From Trachelipus rathkii (Eukaryota > Arthropoda > Malacostraca > Isopoda > Trachelipodidae): 23,030 bases of DNA. The first letter of the stretch is position 1; every line of letters begins with the position of its first letter. Below, one piece after another: positions 10,261 to 20,214 of the stretch. The DNA lies in NCBI GenBank assembly GCA_015478945.1, contig JABUQX010118625.1, forward strand, positions 1 to 23,030, written 5' to 3'. The notes under the pieces were generated by a model. That model ran no database searches. It was not told the origin of the DNA and was given only the letters and a program-made list of their open reading frames with translations. The position numbers and the translations under genes were made by a program.

Positions 10261-10770
10261 ATTTCTCGATTTATTAGTATCATATACTAAAAATTTATTT
10301 ACTATTCATGAAAAAATAAAGGACTATTTAGAAGAATTGAAAGAACTTGTTAAAAAATACTAATACATAATTAATCATATAATTAATTTAAATAATAATA
10401 ATAAAATTTAATATTAATAAATAATAATATAAAAATAATACAATATTAATATTAAACATTATATTATTACATACATAATAATAATATATAATTGAAAAAT
10501 GACGAATATAAATAAATAAAATAGCAACATAAATTAATAATTATCAAGTATAAATAAATATGATTTAAAATAAAAAAATGAAACTTAGTAACAGACATAA
10601 ATATATGTTGCCAAGGTAACTGAGTTTCAAATCAATAATAATAATTAAAATGAATGCGTATGCCTGGTATTTGATTCAGCAAATTGACAATATATCACTT
10701 CATTAAGTTCAAAATTACCATTTATAATATTTAGTTGTAATATATATACAATACATGATATATAATTTTT
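10261..10770. other. AT-rich low-complexity segment
   Basis: Dominated by TAA and AAT trinucleotides from 10350 to 10570, with no gene or defined repeat. A slightly more complex patch at 10600-10690 carries GTTGCCAAGGTAACTGAG, a short imperfect palindrome. Confidence 0.5.
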
Positions 10771-11520
10771 GAAAGGGGGCTATAATTGCAACCAGTTGAG
10801 ATCCCTCTCAATGAATAGATACCCCAAAGAAATAAGCACCACTTTAGGGGTGATTTTAATACTGGGTTGGGGCGTTAAACCTTAGGTTGGCGGTTTACAA
10901 TATGATAAACCAAAACCAAGGGAACACTGTCCATACTAATTCGGAGAGGTTGGATAGAATTCAATATATCGGCCGGAAGCTTATCATTTTATAATAATCA
11001 GGTGGATTGTACTAGAGGTATTTCTGTGCTAAAATAGTGATATGTGGTCAAAGTAAATAAAAATATTTATAAATACAATATGATTTATGATAAGAATAAA
11101 TAATAATAAAATAAAACACACTTAAAATACAAAGCATCTGAGTTTCTAAAGAAAAACACAGTATAACATAACCACAAACGGTGGCACCTTAACCAATATG
11201 AAGAACAAGCAACATGGGTAACGTTGACCTAATAACTCCAATTTATAAAAAGAAGCACTAATAGAGAGTTTCACGAGAGACCAAAATCCAATAATTAAAA
11301 AAAACAAGAAACTGTAAAAAAATTAAAATGAACAAACTACTGAGAGGAATTAGCGTAGGCACTCAATAAAAGAAATCAGAAATTAAGGGATCATAATAAA
11401 CCCAATATATAAGAAACAAGTCTAAATGGGAGAGTCACGTTAACCCATAAATAAGAACAATAACAATCCAGCAATGAAGCCAAAATTTTAAAGACCCGAA
11501 AAGTAATAAATTCTTCGAGT
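10771..11520. repeat. GGGGTCACG-type repeat cluster 2
   Basis: A region with higher GC words in an AT background. Recognisable members are 11209-11241 (CAACATGGGTAACGTTGACC then AACTCCAA) and 11424-11447 (AAATGGGAGAGTCACGTTAA then CCCA). The second is followed by the dispersed block GAAGCC...GACCCGAA at 11476-11500. The section 10775-10960 (AGGGGGC, TTTAGGGGTG, GGGTTGGGGCG) is richer in G and may be a more decayed part. Confidence 0.45.
11476..11500 (+). repeat. Dispersed repeat, copy 2 (GAAGCCAAAATTTTAAAGAC)
   Basis: Same block as at 5426-5448, differing mainly by two inserted A residues, again directly after an AGCAA word. Two copies 6 kb apart in the same orientation within otherwise low-complexity DNA suggest a shared parent repeat. 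Confidence 0.55.
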
Positions 11521-11860
11521 TAGCAGTTGCCAATAACATAATAATATTTAAAAATAATATACAATATAATAATAATTAATAATTATAATAATAAAATAAT
11601 ATAATAATTAAATAAATTAATAATTAAATAGCATAAATATATAATAATTAATTAATTATAATTTAAATAATAATTAATATATTATAAATTAATCATTTAT
11701 ATATAAATAATAAATAAATTAATTATTAATAATAAATATATATAATTTATATATAATTATTAAATAATATATAAATAATAAATAAATTAAATATATAATA
11801 AATTCAATTATATATAAAATATAATAATATAATATAATTTAATTAGATAAATTATACCTC
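11521..11860. repeat. TAA/TA low-complexity block
   Basis: About 340 bases made almost only of A and T in TAATAA, ATAT and TTAATTAA patterns, with hardly any C or G. Confidence 0.75.
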
Positions 11861-12145
11861 ACAATATGAGTAATACTAAATGAGCATTAATTACTTGCAA
11901 TTAAATTCAACTTAATTATATGATTAAATACAATATATATAGTTAAAAGAACAGAAATTAGAAATAATATAAGAAACTAATAAAAAAATGCAAAGTAAAC
12001 ATTACAATGAATTTACATAATAATGAAATCAATAAATAATTTCACATTAATATAAATAAAATAATGAATAAAGATCAATAACTCTTGGGTACGTGAAACT
12101 AATACATAATAATAATCCTTTTAACATGACGTGATTTCATTTATA
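11861..12145. other. AT-rich spacer
   Basis: A-rich sequence with no ORF or defined repeat. Confidence 0.5.
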
Positions 12146-12146
12146 G

Positions 12147-12300
12147 CAACTGGGGTAACGGGAACCCATTATAAAGAAAAAAATGGGGTTAAGTGACTCC
12201 AATGTAAAGAACAGAAACCTTTCTAAATTAATAATTAATAATAATAAAGAACTAAAATGCAACTGGGGTCACGTTACAAGGTACGGAGGCCAATATAATA
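12147..12300 (+). repeat. GGGGTCACG-type repeat cluster 3
   Basis: Three copies lie within about 130 bases: AACTGGGGTAACGGGAACCC at 12149-12168, ATGGGGTTAAGTGACTCCAA at 12183-12202 and AACTGGGGTCACGTTAC at 12261-12277. Each is followed by a TATAAAGAA or TGTAAAGAACA-like stretch or by CCAATATAA. This is the clearest place to read the family consensus: ACTGGGGTCACGTTAACC, then CAATATAAAGAACAAAA, with a unit of very roughly 40 bp. Confidence 0.6.
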
Positions 12301-13200
12301 TAAATAATAAATGAACAAAATGCAAACTGAGGTATTGTACTAAACTTCACTTAACATATCTCTCAGCACTTTCAGATCTGTACACAGAGAAAGACATAGT
12401 AACTAACGTGAGTATTGTATATCGTGACCTTGACGAGAGGAGTAATGAGACGTATAGCTAACTTCATACATCATAAACAATAGATCACCTAATAATATAA
12501 TACCCTTATTTTAATTCAATTCACTTGTATCTTATTAATTTGTCATCACACGTCGCACTATTTACTACTGGTCCTTCTCCGTCACATCAAACGATAATAA
12601 GGTCAATCAAGTGGTAACCGATATGCAATTGATACATTGATAGACGTACTCATATAAATATAAAATAAATATACATAACATTAAGACAACTGTTAATATA
12701 TTAACACTAATTAAATAACTTATGAAGCTGAGTGACTATAATGACATATGCTAGGTTACGCCACTGAGCTCATGGATTAATAATAATACAGATATGATGA
12801 ATCATGATAAGATCCACCATTTTAATAAGCGAGTTATCACTATATTAGGATATATTAAGTATAAACTTAATTAATTAATTAAGAGAGAGCATCAATATAA
12901 ATACATCATAACAATAACCGCTAGTGATGTTGACATAAAACATCAACCTAGATTATAATTTAACCTCCTCTAATTAAGATAAAAAATAATTACACTATAA
13001 TTCGTGCAATTATATGCGCTTGTCCTAACTAAAGAAAGATAGACAGCCTTCACGACTCGAAAAAAATAAGTATCACGTAACGATAGTCACATGCAGATCT
13101 CGACACTAATTAGAATACTGAAGAGAACAATAAAAACTTTAAATAGTGGATACATCATATAAATCGTTCCCTATTCATAGCTCACACAATATCCAATATA
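12301..13200. other. Mixed AT-rich spacer, no gene seen
   Basis: Patches of more complex sequence (12340-12480, 12540-12640, 13000-13130) are separated by AT-rich DNA. No frame of useful length and no known motif were found. It could be very old mobile-element sequence. Confidence 0.4.
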
Positions 13201-14160
13201 TTTAAATCTGATTTAAGTACTAAGCTATATGCTTAATATAAAATTAACATCAATATATCATTCAATAATTTAAATTAAATATAAATAATAAATTATTCAT
13301 ATCATATCACATAATATCATATATACTAAATATAAATAACTTACCTATAATAATAATAATAAATATAAAATAAAATTAATCTAATACTATTTTATATAAA
13401 CATTCAATATATATTCTATTCTCATATTATATACCATCACTTTATACAACAATTAAATACTATCATAATTAATTCAATCCTAATACCTCATTAAACCATC
13501 CAATCAACATAATAATAAAATTCATATAATAATATTCAAATAAATATAATCAAATTAACTATCTAATCATCCTAAACATTCATATAATCACCTATATCAT
13601 ATTAATACTATACAATATATAATAATCTTAATATTATTCTTATTTGTATATCAAATTATATTAATAATAATTATATATCATAATATATTAACTTTATATT
13701 TAATCTAAATATTACTAATAATATAATGTATAATTATTATAATATATTTAATAAATTTATATAACGACTTGTAAATTAAAATGCTATTAAATAATTTATA
13801 CTCGGAAATATACCTGCGAAAAAATAATTTAAAGTAAATAAGTAAGAAATCATAATTATTAATTATTACAATTACTTATATTACATATTACTTATATACT
13901 ACTTCATTTATACTTATCACTTACTAAAATATAACTTATATATATATAATTATATTAAATATTATATAATAACTATATATATACTATAATATAACTCTTA
14001 TCATCTTACTTTAAATATATTACTATTATCATGATCTATCTACTACACTTAACCTATACTATATATATTATTATATATATAATAATATTAATATTTATAT
14101 TATAATATATATATATATTATATATATATATATTATTATAGTATTAAGTACATATTGTAA
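13201..14160. repeat. AT-rich low-complexity and TA microsatellites
   Basis: Nearly pure A/T with frequent C singletons on the + strand in 13260-13620, then TA and TATTA microsatellites, densest at 13935-14145. No coding content is apparent. Confidence 0.65.
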
Positions 14161-14640
14161 TAATTAACCAAGATATCTTGACTTGAGAAAATTTATTTAG
14201 CTGAGATGATTTTAATAAAGAGATTTTAGACAAAGATGAAATATTCAAAATTGAGCCTTATGTGAATGTTACATAAAACACATTCTATGATTTTTGGTTG
14301 TGTAAGTAAGTTTTTATACAAAAGACTTTTTCATTATACTTTAAAATATTTTACATATGTATAAGTATTAAGTATAAGTATTTATTTTATAATAATTAAT
14401 AAGTATATAGTAATGTATAGTATAAGTATTGAGTATAGTAAATAAATATTATATAAGTTATTAGTATATTTATGTATACCCAATTGATATCCATGGCATA
14501 TAAGAACAACAACCATGTCCAGTTTGATTAAACAATGTAAAGAAAAAGAACTGGTATAGCTAATAGTACGTATAAGGCAAAGTATTAACTGGGTCTCGGG
14601 AAACGGGTTAGGAAATCCAGAGGAAAGTATATCAATATCA
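14161..14640. other. AT-rich spacer, no gene seen
   Basis: Mixed AT-rich sequence with repeated AAGTATTA/AAGTATA words at 14360-14450. The - strand frame 14382-14672 is hydrophobic and shows no motif. Confidence 0.4.
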
Positions 14641-14950
14641 AAAAGCAACATGAGTACAAGGACCAATGCCAATTTGGGTACAGAGTGTAGAAGATCATAT
14701 AGTGAACATGAGTACGTGCTGGCAATAAACCATTATAAAGAAGTAAAAAAAAGATTTGGTAGTTTTAAAAAAGCTACTTACCTTTCAGTCAGAAAAGAGA
14801 GTTTGGTTGAGAATATAAGATATAACACAAGACAATACTCGGTGCACCGGTTGACCAACTATAAGTATATAGTTACTACAAGTACAACGAGCAAGCCTAG
14901 TCTAGTACACGGAAGGAACCCGCACTAAGAATTATTGAACGAAAGTTGAA
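14640..14950 (+). pseudogene. Possible pipsqueak-type HTH fragment (transposase-like)
   Basis: A 92-codon frame starting at 14650 reads RRSYSEHEYVLAINHYKEVK at about residues 14-33, then FGSFKKATYLSVRKESLVEN at 36-55. The pattern resembles the pipsqueak-type helix-turn-helix found in many invertebrate transposases and pipsqueak proteins: 'R..YSEE.L..Ai..yk....S.rkAa..fgvp..tL...i'. A GRNP string near residues 88-91, followed in a shifted frame by ALRIIERKLK, resembles the 'GRPPAL..E.E..L' segment that follows this domain in transposase relatives. These domains bind DNA at element ends. The Gly-Val/Ile-Pro turn is not conserved and the frame stops at 14926-14928. If real, it is a broken piece of an old DNA transposon; chance similarity remains possible. 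Confidence 0.3.
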
Positions 14951-15070
14951 AAGGCACTAAGTTTGCAGACTGCATCTATAATTAGTTTAAACAAAAAACA
15001 CCTTGTGATGAAAGCGAATAAAATTTTTACAAAAACAGAAAAAAATATAGACACAGATAAACTCTCAAAA

Positions 15071-15120
15071 TACTATGAGAAACTAGAAACTATGAGAAAC
15101 TAGTAACTTTCCAGTTTCTA
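15071..15120 (+). repeat. Short direct repeat ACTATGAGAAACTAG with hairpin
   Basis: ACTATGAGAAACTAG occurs at 15072-15086 and again at 15089-15103, 17 bases apart. The following CAGTTTCTA (15112-15120) can pair with the AGAAACTAG part to form a small hairpin. Possibly replication slippage. Confidence 0.6.
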
Positions 15121-15168
15121 ACCTTACAAAACTACAAATTCAGATTTTGCAAGATTCATCGTCTCGTC

Positions 15169-15290
15169 TGCTCTCTCTCCTCTCTCTCTCTCTCACTCTC
15201 TTATAATTTTGTGCAGCTATATCAGAAAGATCTCACCGTAACTCTATCTCTCTCTTCTATCTCTCTCTCTCTATAGTATATCAGAAAGAG
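15169..15290. repeat. CT/TCTA microsatellites with duplicated flank
   Basis: Imperfect CT repeats at about 15170-15202 and 15242-15274. The word ATATCAGAAAGA occurs at about 15219 and again at about 15278, so the block seems to contain a roughly 60-bp duplication that includes the CT tract. Confidence 0.7.
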
Positions 15291-15340
15291 CCTAATACCA
15301 AATCTCTCTATACTACTATATACTAATAATATACTATCTT

Positions 15341-15425
15341 CACACACACACACACACACAATAATCAGATATTAAATATACAAGTAAAACACAACACACC
15401 ACACACACACACACACACACACACA
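15341..15425. repeat. Two CA microsatellites
   Basis: A perfect CA run at 15341-15361 and a longer one at about 15391-15425 with CAACACACC at its left edge, separated by 30 bases of AT-rich sequence. Confidence 0.9.
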
Positions 15426-15479
15426 TATTTATCAAGGTTAAAGCCTATCCACACAATATTAATAAATATATATTACTAT

Positions 15480-16130
15480 TATATACAACTTAGCAACTGG
15501 ACTAAAAAAAATGGATACAATCCTAAATGTCCACGTATGATAACAATGTTTAATAGGAAAATAGAGGAAACTGGGGGACAATATAAATATGAAAGTTTAA
15601 GACTAACCAGTATCACGATACCTATATATAATAATAATATATCAATTTTAAATATAATAAGAAATAATAGGCAAAATATGTGGAGTTACGTGATCCACCA
15701 TTTAATAAAGTAACATATAGGCAACTGGGGAGTAATCGCATGGCTGAAACCATTTCGCCTCCCCGCATACACATCCCCAGCGCTTAACACATCATAAACA
15801 ATACATGTGGGGCAAAAGCTGACTTCCACAATGTAAAGAACTTTAATGAAAAATTACAACTTATCTTCAGTGCAGCGGCTAGTAAGTCAGCTGGGGTCAA
15901 CGTTAACCACACATATTATTGATAGAAGGCTAACACTAGTCAAACTTAGTGGGTTCTACCTTTAAATTGCTCTCCTAACTCTAATGGAAGATATCTTATT
16001 ACGACATACTTTGGGGTGTGAAAATATTGTGAATCGAATAAGAAAAGGAAAGTAGTTACTGCTTCCTATATAATATAAAATGACAATGACTAAACTCGGG
16101 GTTCACGAGAACCAATAGTATAATAATATA
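15480..16130 (+). repeat. GGGGTCACG-type repeat cluster 4
   Basis: Degenerate copies occur at 15681-15699 (TGGAGTTACGTGATCCACC), 15721-15745 (GCAACTGGGGAGTAATCGCA), 15888-15910 (AGCTGGGGTCAACGTTAACC) and 16097-16113 (CGGGGTTCACGAGAACC). TGTAAAGAAC at 15832-15841 matches the tail seen in cluster 3. The 15760-15785 stretch, CTCCCCGCATACACATCCCC, is an unusual C-rich insert. Confidence 0.5.
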
Positions 16131-16300
16131 TATATAATAAGTAAAAACCTAAAATCATATTAAGAAAATATTAGCGAAGTCACTTAAGTCTCCCAAACGA
16201 ATTGTGGTCCTGCAAGTAACCTATCATAAATCAATATAGATCAATAGACAAAATTAATATATGTGATAAATAACTAATTAAGCAATTAATTAATTGGCAA
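16131..16300. other. AT-rich spacer
   Basis: A/T-rich sequence without a recognisable element. Confidence 0.4.
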
Positions 16301-16304
16301 CATC

Positions 16305-16800
16305 AGTATCATGTATATATACTATATCTATATTATATATATATATATAATATTAATACTGATATATACCAAATCTAAGAAACATAATAGTACATAAATC
16401 AATACCAGAATATTGGGTCTCGTATCCAATGATCTTATAATTACTTCTACAAGGACTTATATATATATCCTTATACTCAGATTAGAATAAATTATCTGAG
16501 CCTATATATAATACAACATATACTCATCATAATTATACAAATAATAAGTATATAAATAATATAGTATATTATTATCATAATATTATATAATATATATATC
16601 ATAATATATATATAATATATATTATATATAATATATATATAATAATATATAATAATATATAGAATAATAACTATTAATATATTAATATATATATATTATA
16701 ATATAATTAATAATAATCTATAAATAATATATATATAATTAATATATAAATAATAAAAATATATATATATAATAATATATAATATCTTATTAGTAAGATC
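16305..16800. repeat. TA/TAA microsatellite block
   Basis: Nearly 500 bases of TA, TAA and TATTA repeats with short breaks (for example 16380-16500, which is more complex). The purest part is 16560-16790. Confidence 0.75.
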
Positions 16801-17051
16801 TTAAAGTGTTGAATCAAGTGTAATATATATGAAACAAAAATAATAATAAATAAGTTTAATAAAAAAATATGGTAGCGTGATACAAATTTACTTATATCGA
16901 CAGTACATATACGTGAATAGGTTCGTTAATTTACATAAATGAGGAATAAAGTACTATATTTAAAAGGTCAAGCTTGACTACGCGTTTGGGGTAGTACCAA
17001 CTACCGGGATAAAAGAAAAAACGGATAACAGTACCAATCCGTTAGTCAATC

Positions 17052-17480
17052 TAATGCCAACTAAGCTGACTGGGAGTAGCTTGTTACAGCTAAGCGGTTG
17101 TTCAATCGATTCAAACTAAGCTAAATCCTAGTGCCAACTAGAACTTAGTTTTAGCAATTAATACCAACTAAATGCTATACTCAAATTGAGTAGTGAAAAT
17201 AGCTGTCATAGTCAATAGATAGTACAAATTAAAAGTTGACCTGGGAGTAGCCAGCCACAGCTAAGCGGAGGTACCCCATCTGAAAAGGACCCAAACTCTA
17301 GTATCAACTAGAACTTGTTTTTATTAACTAGTACCAACTAAATGCTATGCTCAAAAGAGCACAAGGGAAACCAGTTTTGGTGATACCAAAATCTTCAAAG
17401 GGATCCAAGTACCAACTAGGGATTGGTTCTAGTCATTAGCTCCAGCTAAATACAATGCTCAAAAGAGGGCAAGGGAAAAC
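17052..17480 (+). repeat. Degenerate tandem repeat of about 171 bp
   Basis: CTGGGAGTAGC starts at 17070 and again at 17241, a shift of 171. The segment CAACTAGAACTTAGTTTTAG at 17135 recurs with changes at 17305, a shift of 170, and in a more diverged form (CAACTAGGGATTGGTTCTAG) at 17413, a shift of 108. So there are two full units and a shortened third. Each unit contains several AGTACCAACTA words, which suggests a still older short-period repeat. The words CTAAATGCTATGCTCAAAAG and CAAGGGAAA also recur. I see no coding potential. Confidence 0.75.
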
Positions 17481-17600
17481 TATAATGGTTTGTGGACAGT
17501 ACCAACTAGATATCTGTTTGTTAACTTCAGTACCAACTAAAGTCAACACTGGCTGAAAAGTTAGACCTCTCTTAAATAGTTAAACTACAGTTGACAGAGA
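17481..17600 (+). repeat. AGTACCAACTA half-units at the array edge
   Basis: Two further AGTACCAACTA words occur at about 17497-17507 and 17528-17538, after which the similarity fades. This looks like the decaying right edge of the tandem array. Confidence 0.55.
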
Positions 17601-18370
17601 AAAGAAAAATTCCCAGGATCAATTCCGTGTTTTTCCGACTATCCAAATTCTTGTTCCTGGGATATACTGGAATGAAGTTTTAAAAATCGTGTCCTTAATA
17701 TTATAAAATTACAACTAATACTTACAGAACTTATTTAAAATGAATAAATTACCATAGATTAAATCAAGAAACTTCGTACATAGTGAAAAATAAATGGTAA
17801 GTATATCATTTCTAATTTTGTATTCCTTTACATTATAATTAAATAGGAAAAAATATTTGAAAAATATTCTTAATCACATCTGAACTATATCCATACTAAG
17901 ACCGTTTTCGTTCCTTTTAAAAAAATTTTGTGCTTGAGTGAACGGGACCTGCCGGTATAGCAAATCCCCGCCTTTTAACTACAGTGTTATATAGCAGAAA
18001 TACGAATATTTCGTGCAAAAGCGACAAACGGATTAACATCTTTACCTCCAAAAACGTAGGTTTAATCTAATTCAATGTTTACAAAAGACAATTGGAATCA
18101 AAGCTAATTGTGAATGACGCCCGTCGATGTTGGGACATAAATCGAATAGTGGGAAAAAAAATAACAACTGGTTTATATACAGAAATAATTGATGGCTATA
18201 CCACTAATCTGTGATTGAGTGTATTGATTTGGAAGAAAATTAGATTTAAAGCTGATTTTATTGAATGAAACATTCATCAATTCAAACGGGCCTACCACCC
18301 TGCCTTTTTTTGTTTACATTTTTTTTGTAAGAACGTGCGAAATTCAGCAAGTACCGGAAATAGCAACCCT
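17601..18370. other. Complex-sequence segment, unassigned
   Basis: This part is less AT-biased than the window average and lacks simple repeats, with patches such as 17935-17970 and 18285-18305. All frames are short. It could be unique intergenic DNA or the intron of a gene whose first exon is proposed at 18377-18493 on the - strand. Confidence 0.35.
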
Positions 18371-18376
18371 ACAGAA

Positions 18377-18493
18377 TTAAGGAAATTCCTTACGTTTATA
18401 AGCATTTTTACTATTTTGCGCTAAATTTGACAAAAACCGACCACCCCAAGACAACACAAGAGAAGCCATAGTCTCCTTTGTGGACGTGTTCAT
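18377..18493 (-). CDS. Candidate first exon or small ORF (low confidence)
   Basis: Read on the - strand, an ATG in a fair context (ACTGAGATGA) at 18493 opens a 38-codon frame ending in a stop at 18377-18379. It starts MNTSTKETMASLVLSWGGR and is followed by more polar residues ending in KRKEFP. Near its end the sequence AAAC|GTAAGG resembles a splice donor, so the frame could be a first coding exon whose true end is near 18393. About 260 bases upstream there is a TATA-like box (listed separately). A short upstream frame, MVNEFG..., lies between them. I do not recognise the product and see no second exon. The support is only the arrangement of a start, a donor and a TATA-like box, so this may be chance. 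Confidence 0.15.
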   Translation of the reverse strand: MNTSTKETMASLVLSWGGRFLSNLAQNSKNAYKRKEFP

Positions 18494-18749
18494 CTCAGTA
18501 AGCACAAGGCAAAAACGAAAACGCCTCTATCACAATCCCCAAAACTATAGTACAACTGACTATACCAAATTCGTTGACCATCAAAACTCCAAACTAAACA
18601 CAATATAGAAACAAAAGGCTCAAAGTGCGTCTTCAGTCAATCTATCAAATTGGATTTAATCAGCCAAAAAAGATAATTTAAAAACCTAAATAATTACATC
18701 TTCACTACTAACCACGACTAATTAAAACAAAGCGAAAAACATGCGCAAA

Positions 18750-18764
18750 CAAATTTATATAATA
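18750..18764 (-). promoter_or_regulatory. TATA-like box on the - strand
   Basis: Read on the - strand, CTATTATATAAATTTG contains TATATAAA, in a neighbourhood less AT-saturated than most of the window (GCAGTGGTCGC upstream, TGCGCATG downstream). A TTAGTCG initiator-like word lies about 35 bases downstream. In an AT-rich window TATA words are frequent, so this is suggestive only. Confidence 0.15.
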
Positions 18765-18799
18765 GGGAAAGCGACCACTGCGAAACATTTCACCGCGTC

Positions 18800-19680
18800 A
18801 TTTATTCCATGGCAAATGCCTAGAGGGGCTGAAGGGAACAGTGGGAACAATAATCGAAATCCTTTAAAAATTAAACGACAAGAAAACTAAGACGGGTACT
18901 TCAAAATAAGACACAAAATAGAAAAGAACATTAATAGTGTTAGATTAATACATATAAACTTTCGTCTTCCAATTCCAATATACAAAGTAAAACAATATTT
19001 AAAAACATATACCACATTAATCAACAAAGAAGAAAGAACACCAAACAGTACCCCGCTTTATATGTATATTTATTATGTCAAAAATGCTGAATCTTTAACG
19101 ATGGCATAGCGTAGGTCAAAGATCCTCTAGTGCGCACCAGAAATTACTTCAGCGATTCAAAAATTATTCAAGCGTTAATGCATTTATCAATCAAAATAAT
19201 TTAAAAATAGTGAAAATTTTAAATAACTAATAAAATATAATGTATCATTTAATTATATAATATAAATAGAATTTATCTATAAAATATTATACTAATGTTA
19301 ACACGAATAATAAATATTTAAATATTTATTATAATATAAGAATAATAAAGACATTAAATAAATAAACTTAATAAACTCATAAAAAAATAAAAAAATAAAA
19401 AAAAGCAAATAAAAATGATTTTACAAAGTTTATTTCCATTTCAATTATTATTACAATTAGAGAACACCAATAAATGTTTAATTAATTAAACTCCATATAA
19501 AAAATAAAAATATAATAAATAATTATTGGCGTTAATATGGCCCCAACTTTAGAATTTACATTGTACTAAAAGTATCAATTAAAAAAACCTGTATCAAGAA
19601 CAATATATATACTTTTCTCACATATATCTCTTCTATTTTATGCATTAGTTTATTTAGTTTATGAATTTTGTACTTAAGCG
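18800..19680. other. Spacer: complex then AT-rich, no gene seen
   Basis: From 18800 to 19200 the sequence is of mixed complexity. From 19200 to 19540 it is A-rich and low-complexity, including AAAAAATAAA-type runs at 19380-19410. No frame, RNA or repeat family is identifiable. Confidence 0.4.
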
Positions 19681-19870
19681 TCTACTGAATTGGAATATAA
19701 TATTAATAATTAATTCCAAAATTCACTAGGCAATTTATGTAAAGGTTCATCACTTATTAATCAAACATATAACATTTACAAAGAAATTTTAGCAGTATTT
19801 AGATACATCTAAGTTTCCCAAAATGTATTTAATAGTCACTATATGTATCTAGTGATCTATGGTTTTCTTA

Positions 19871-19997
19871 AATGCAGTAGAATGCTGTAAAGGAATGTTA
19901 CCTAATGTTAAATACATTTAAATACTGTAAAAGATCCTTGATTATTACTAAATACATCATTACGTTTATGTATCTAGTAGAATTGGCCGATCACCGG
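19871..19997 (+). repeat. Fold-back element, left arm
   Basis: It carries GTAGAATGCTGTAAAGGAAT at 19878-19897 and ATTGGCCGATCACCGG at its inner end. The GCTGTAAA word is the reverse complement of the TTTACAGC words in the field right of the element. Confidence 0.75.
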
Positions 19998-20115
19998 AAT
20001 TTTGAGTTCCGCATCGCACCGTTCCGCGTCAGATTAAGCGCACCACTCACCGCACGACACCAAAAGATACCTTTTTTCGCGATGCATCGCACCTCACCGG
20101 AACACTGAAATTTAG
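19998..20115. other. Fold-back element core, non-repetitive half
   Basis: This GC-richer segment holds TTCCGCATCGCACCG, AAGCGCACCACTCACCGCAC and TTCGCGATGCATCGC, diverged relatives of the neighbouring CACCG units. Its ends contain a second, nested inverted match: AATTTTGAGTTCCG at 19998-20011 pairs imperfectly with CGGAACACTGAAATT at 20098-20112. Confidence 0.6.
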
Positions 20116-20214
20116 CACCGCACCGCACCGCACCGCACCGCACAGCACCGCATCGCACAGCACCGCACCACACAGCACCGTACCGCACAGCACCGCACCG
20201 CACCGCACAGCACC
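20116..20214. repeat. CACCG pentamer array with 15-bp higher-order period
   Basis: Twenty consecutive pentamers start at 20116. Most read CACCG. CACAG variants occur at 20141, 20156, 20171, 20186 and 20206, that is every 15 bases four times and then after 20. In the middle the order is CACCG, a variant unit (CATCG, CACCA or TACCG), then CACAG, repeated three times. The array is flush with the right arm of the fold-back element (CACCCGGTGCG). On the - strand the 5-bp period gives Cys/Gly/Ala/Val-rich frames, which are artefacts. Confidence 0.9.

Noticed and set aside
411..15290. GA tract at 0.4 kb and CT tract at 15.2 kb as ends of one large inverted repeat
   Set aside because: Only the simple repeats are complementary. 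The sequences next to them do not match in inverted orientation.
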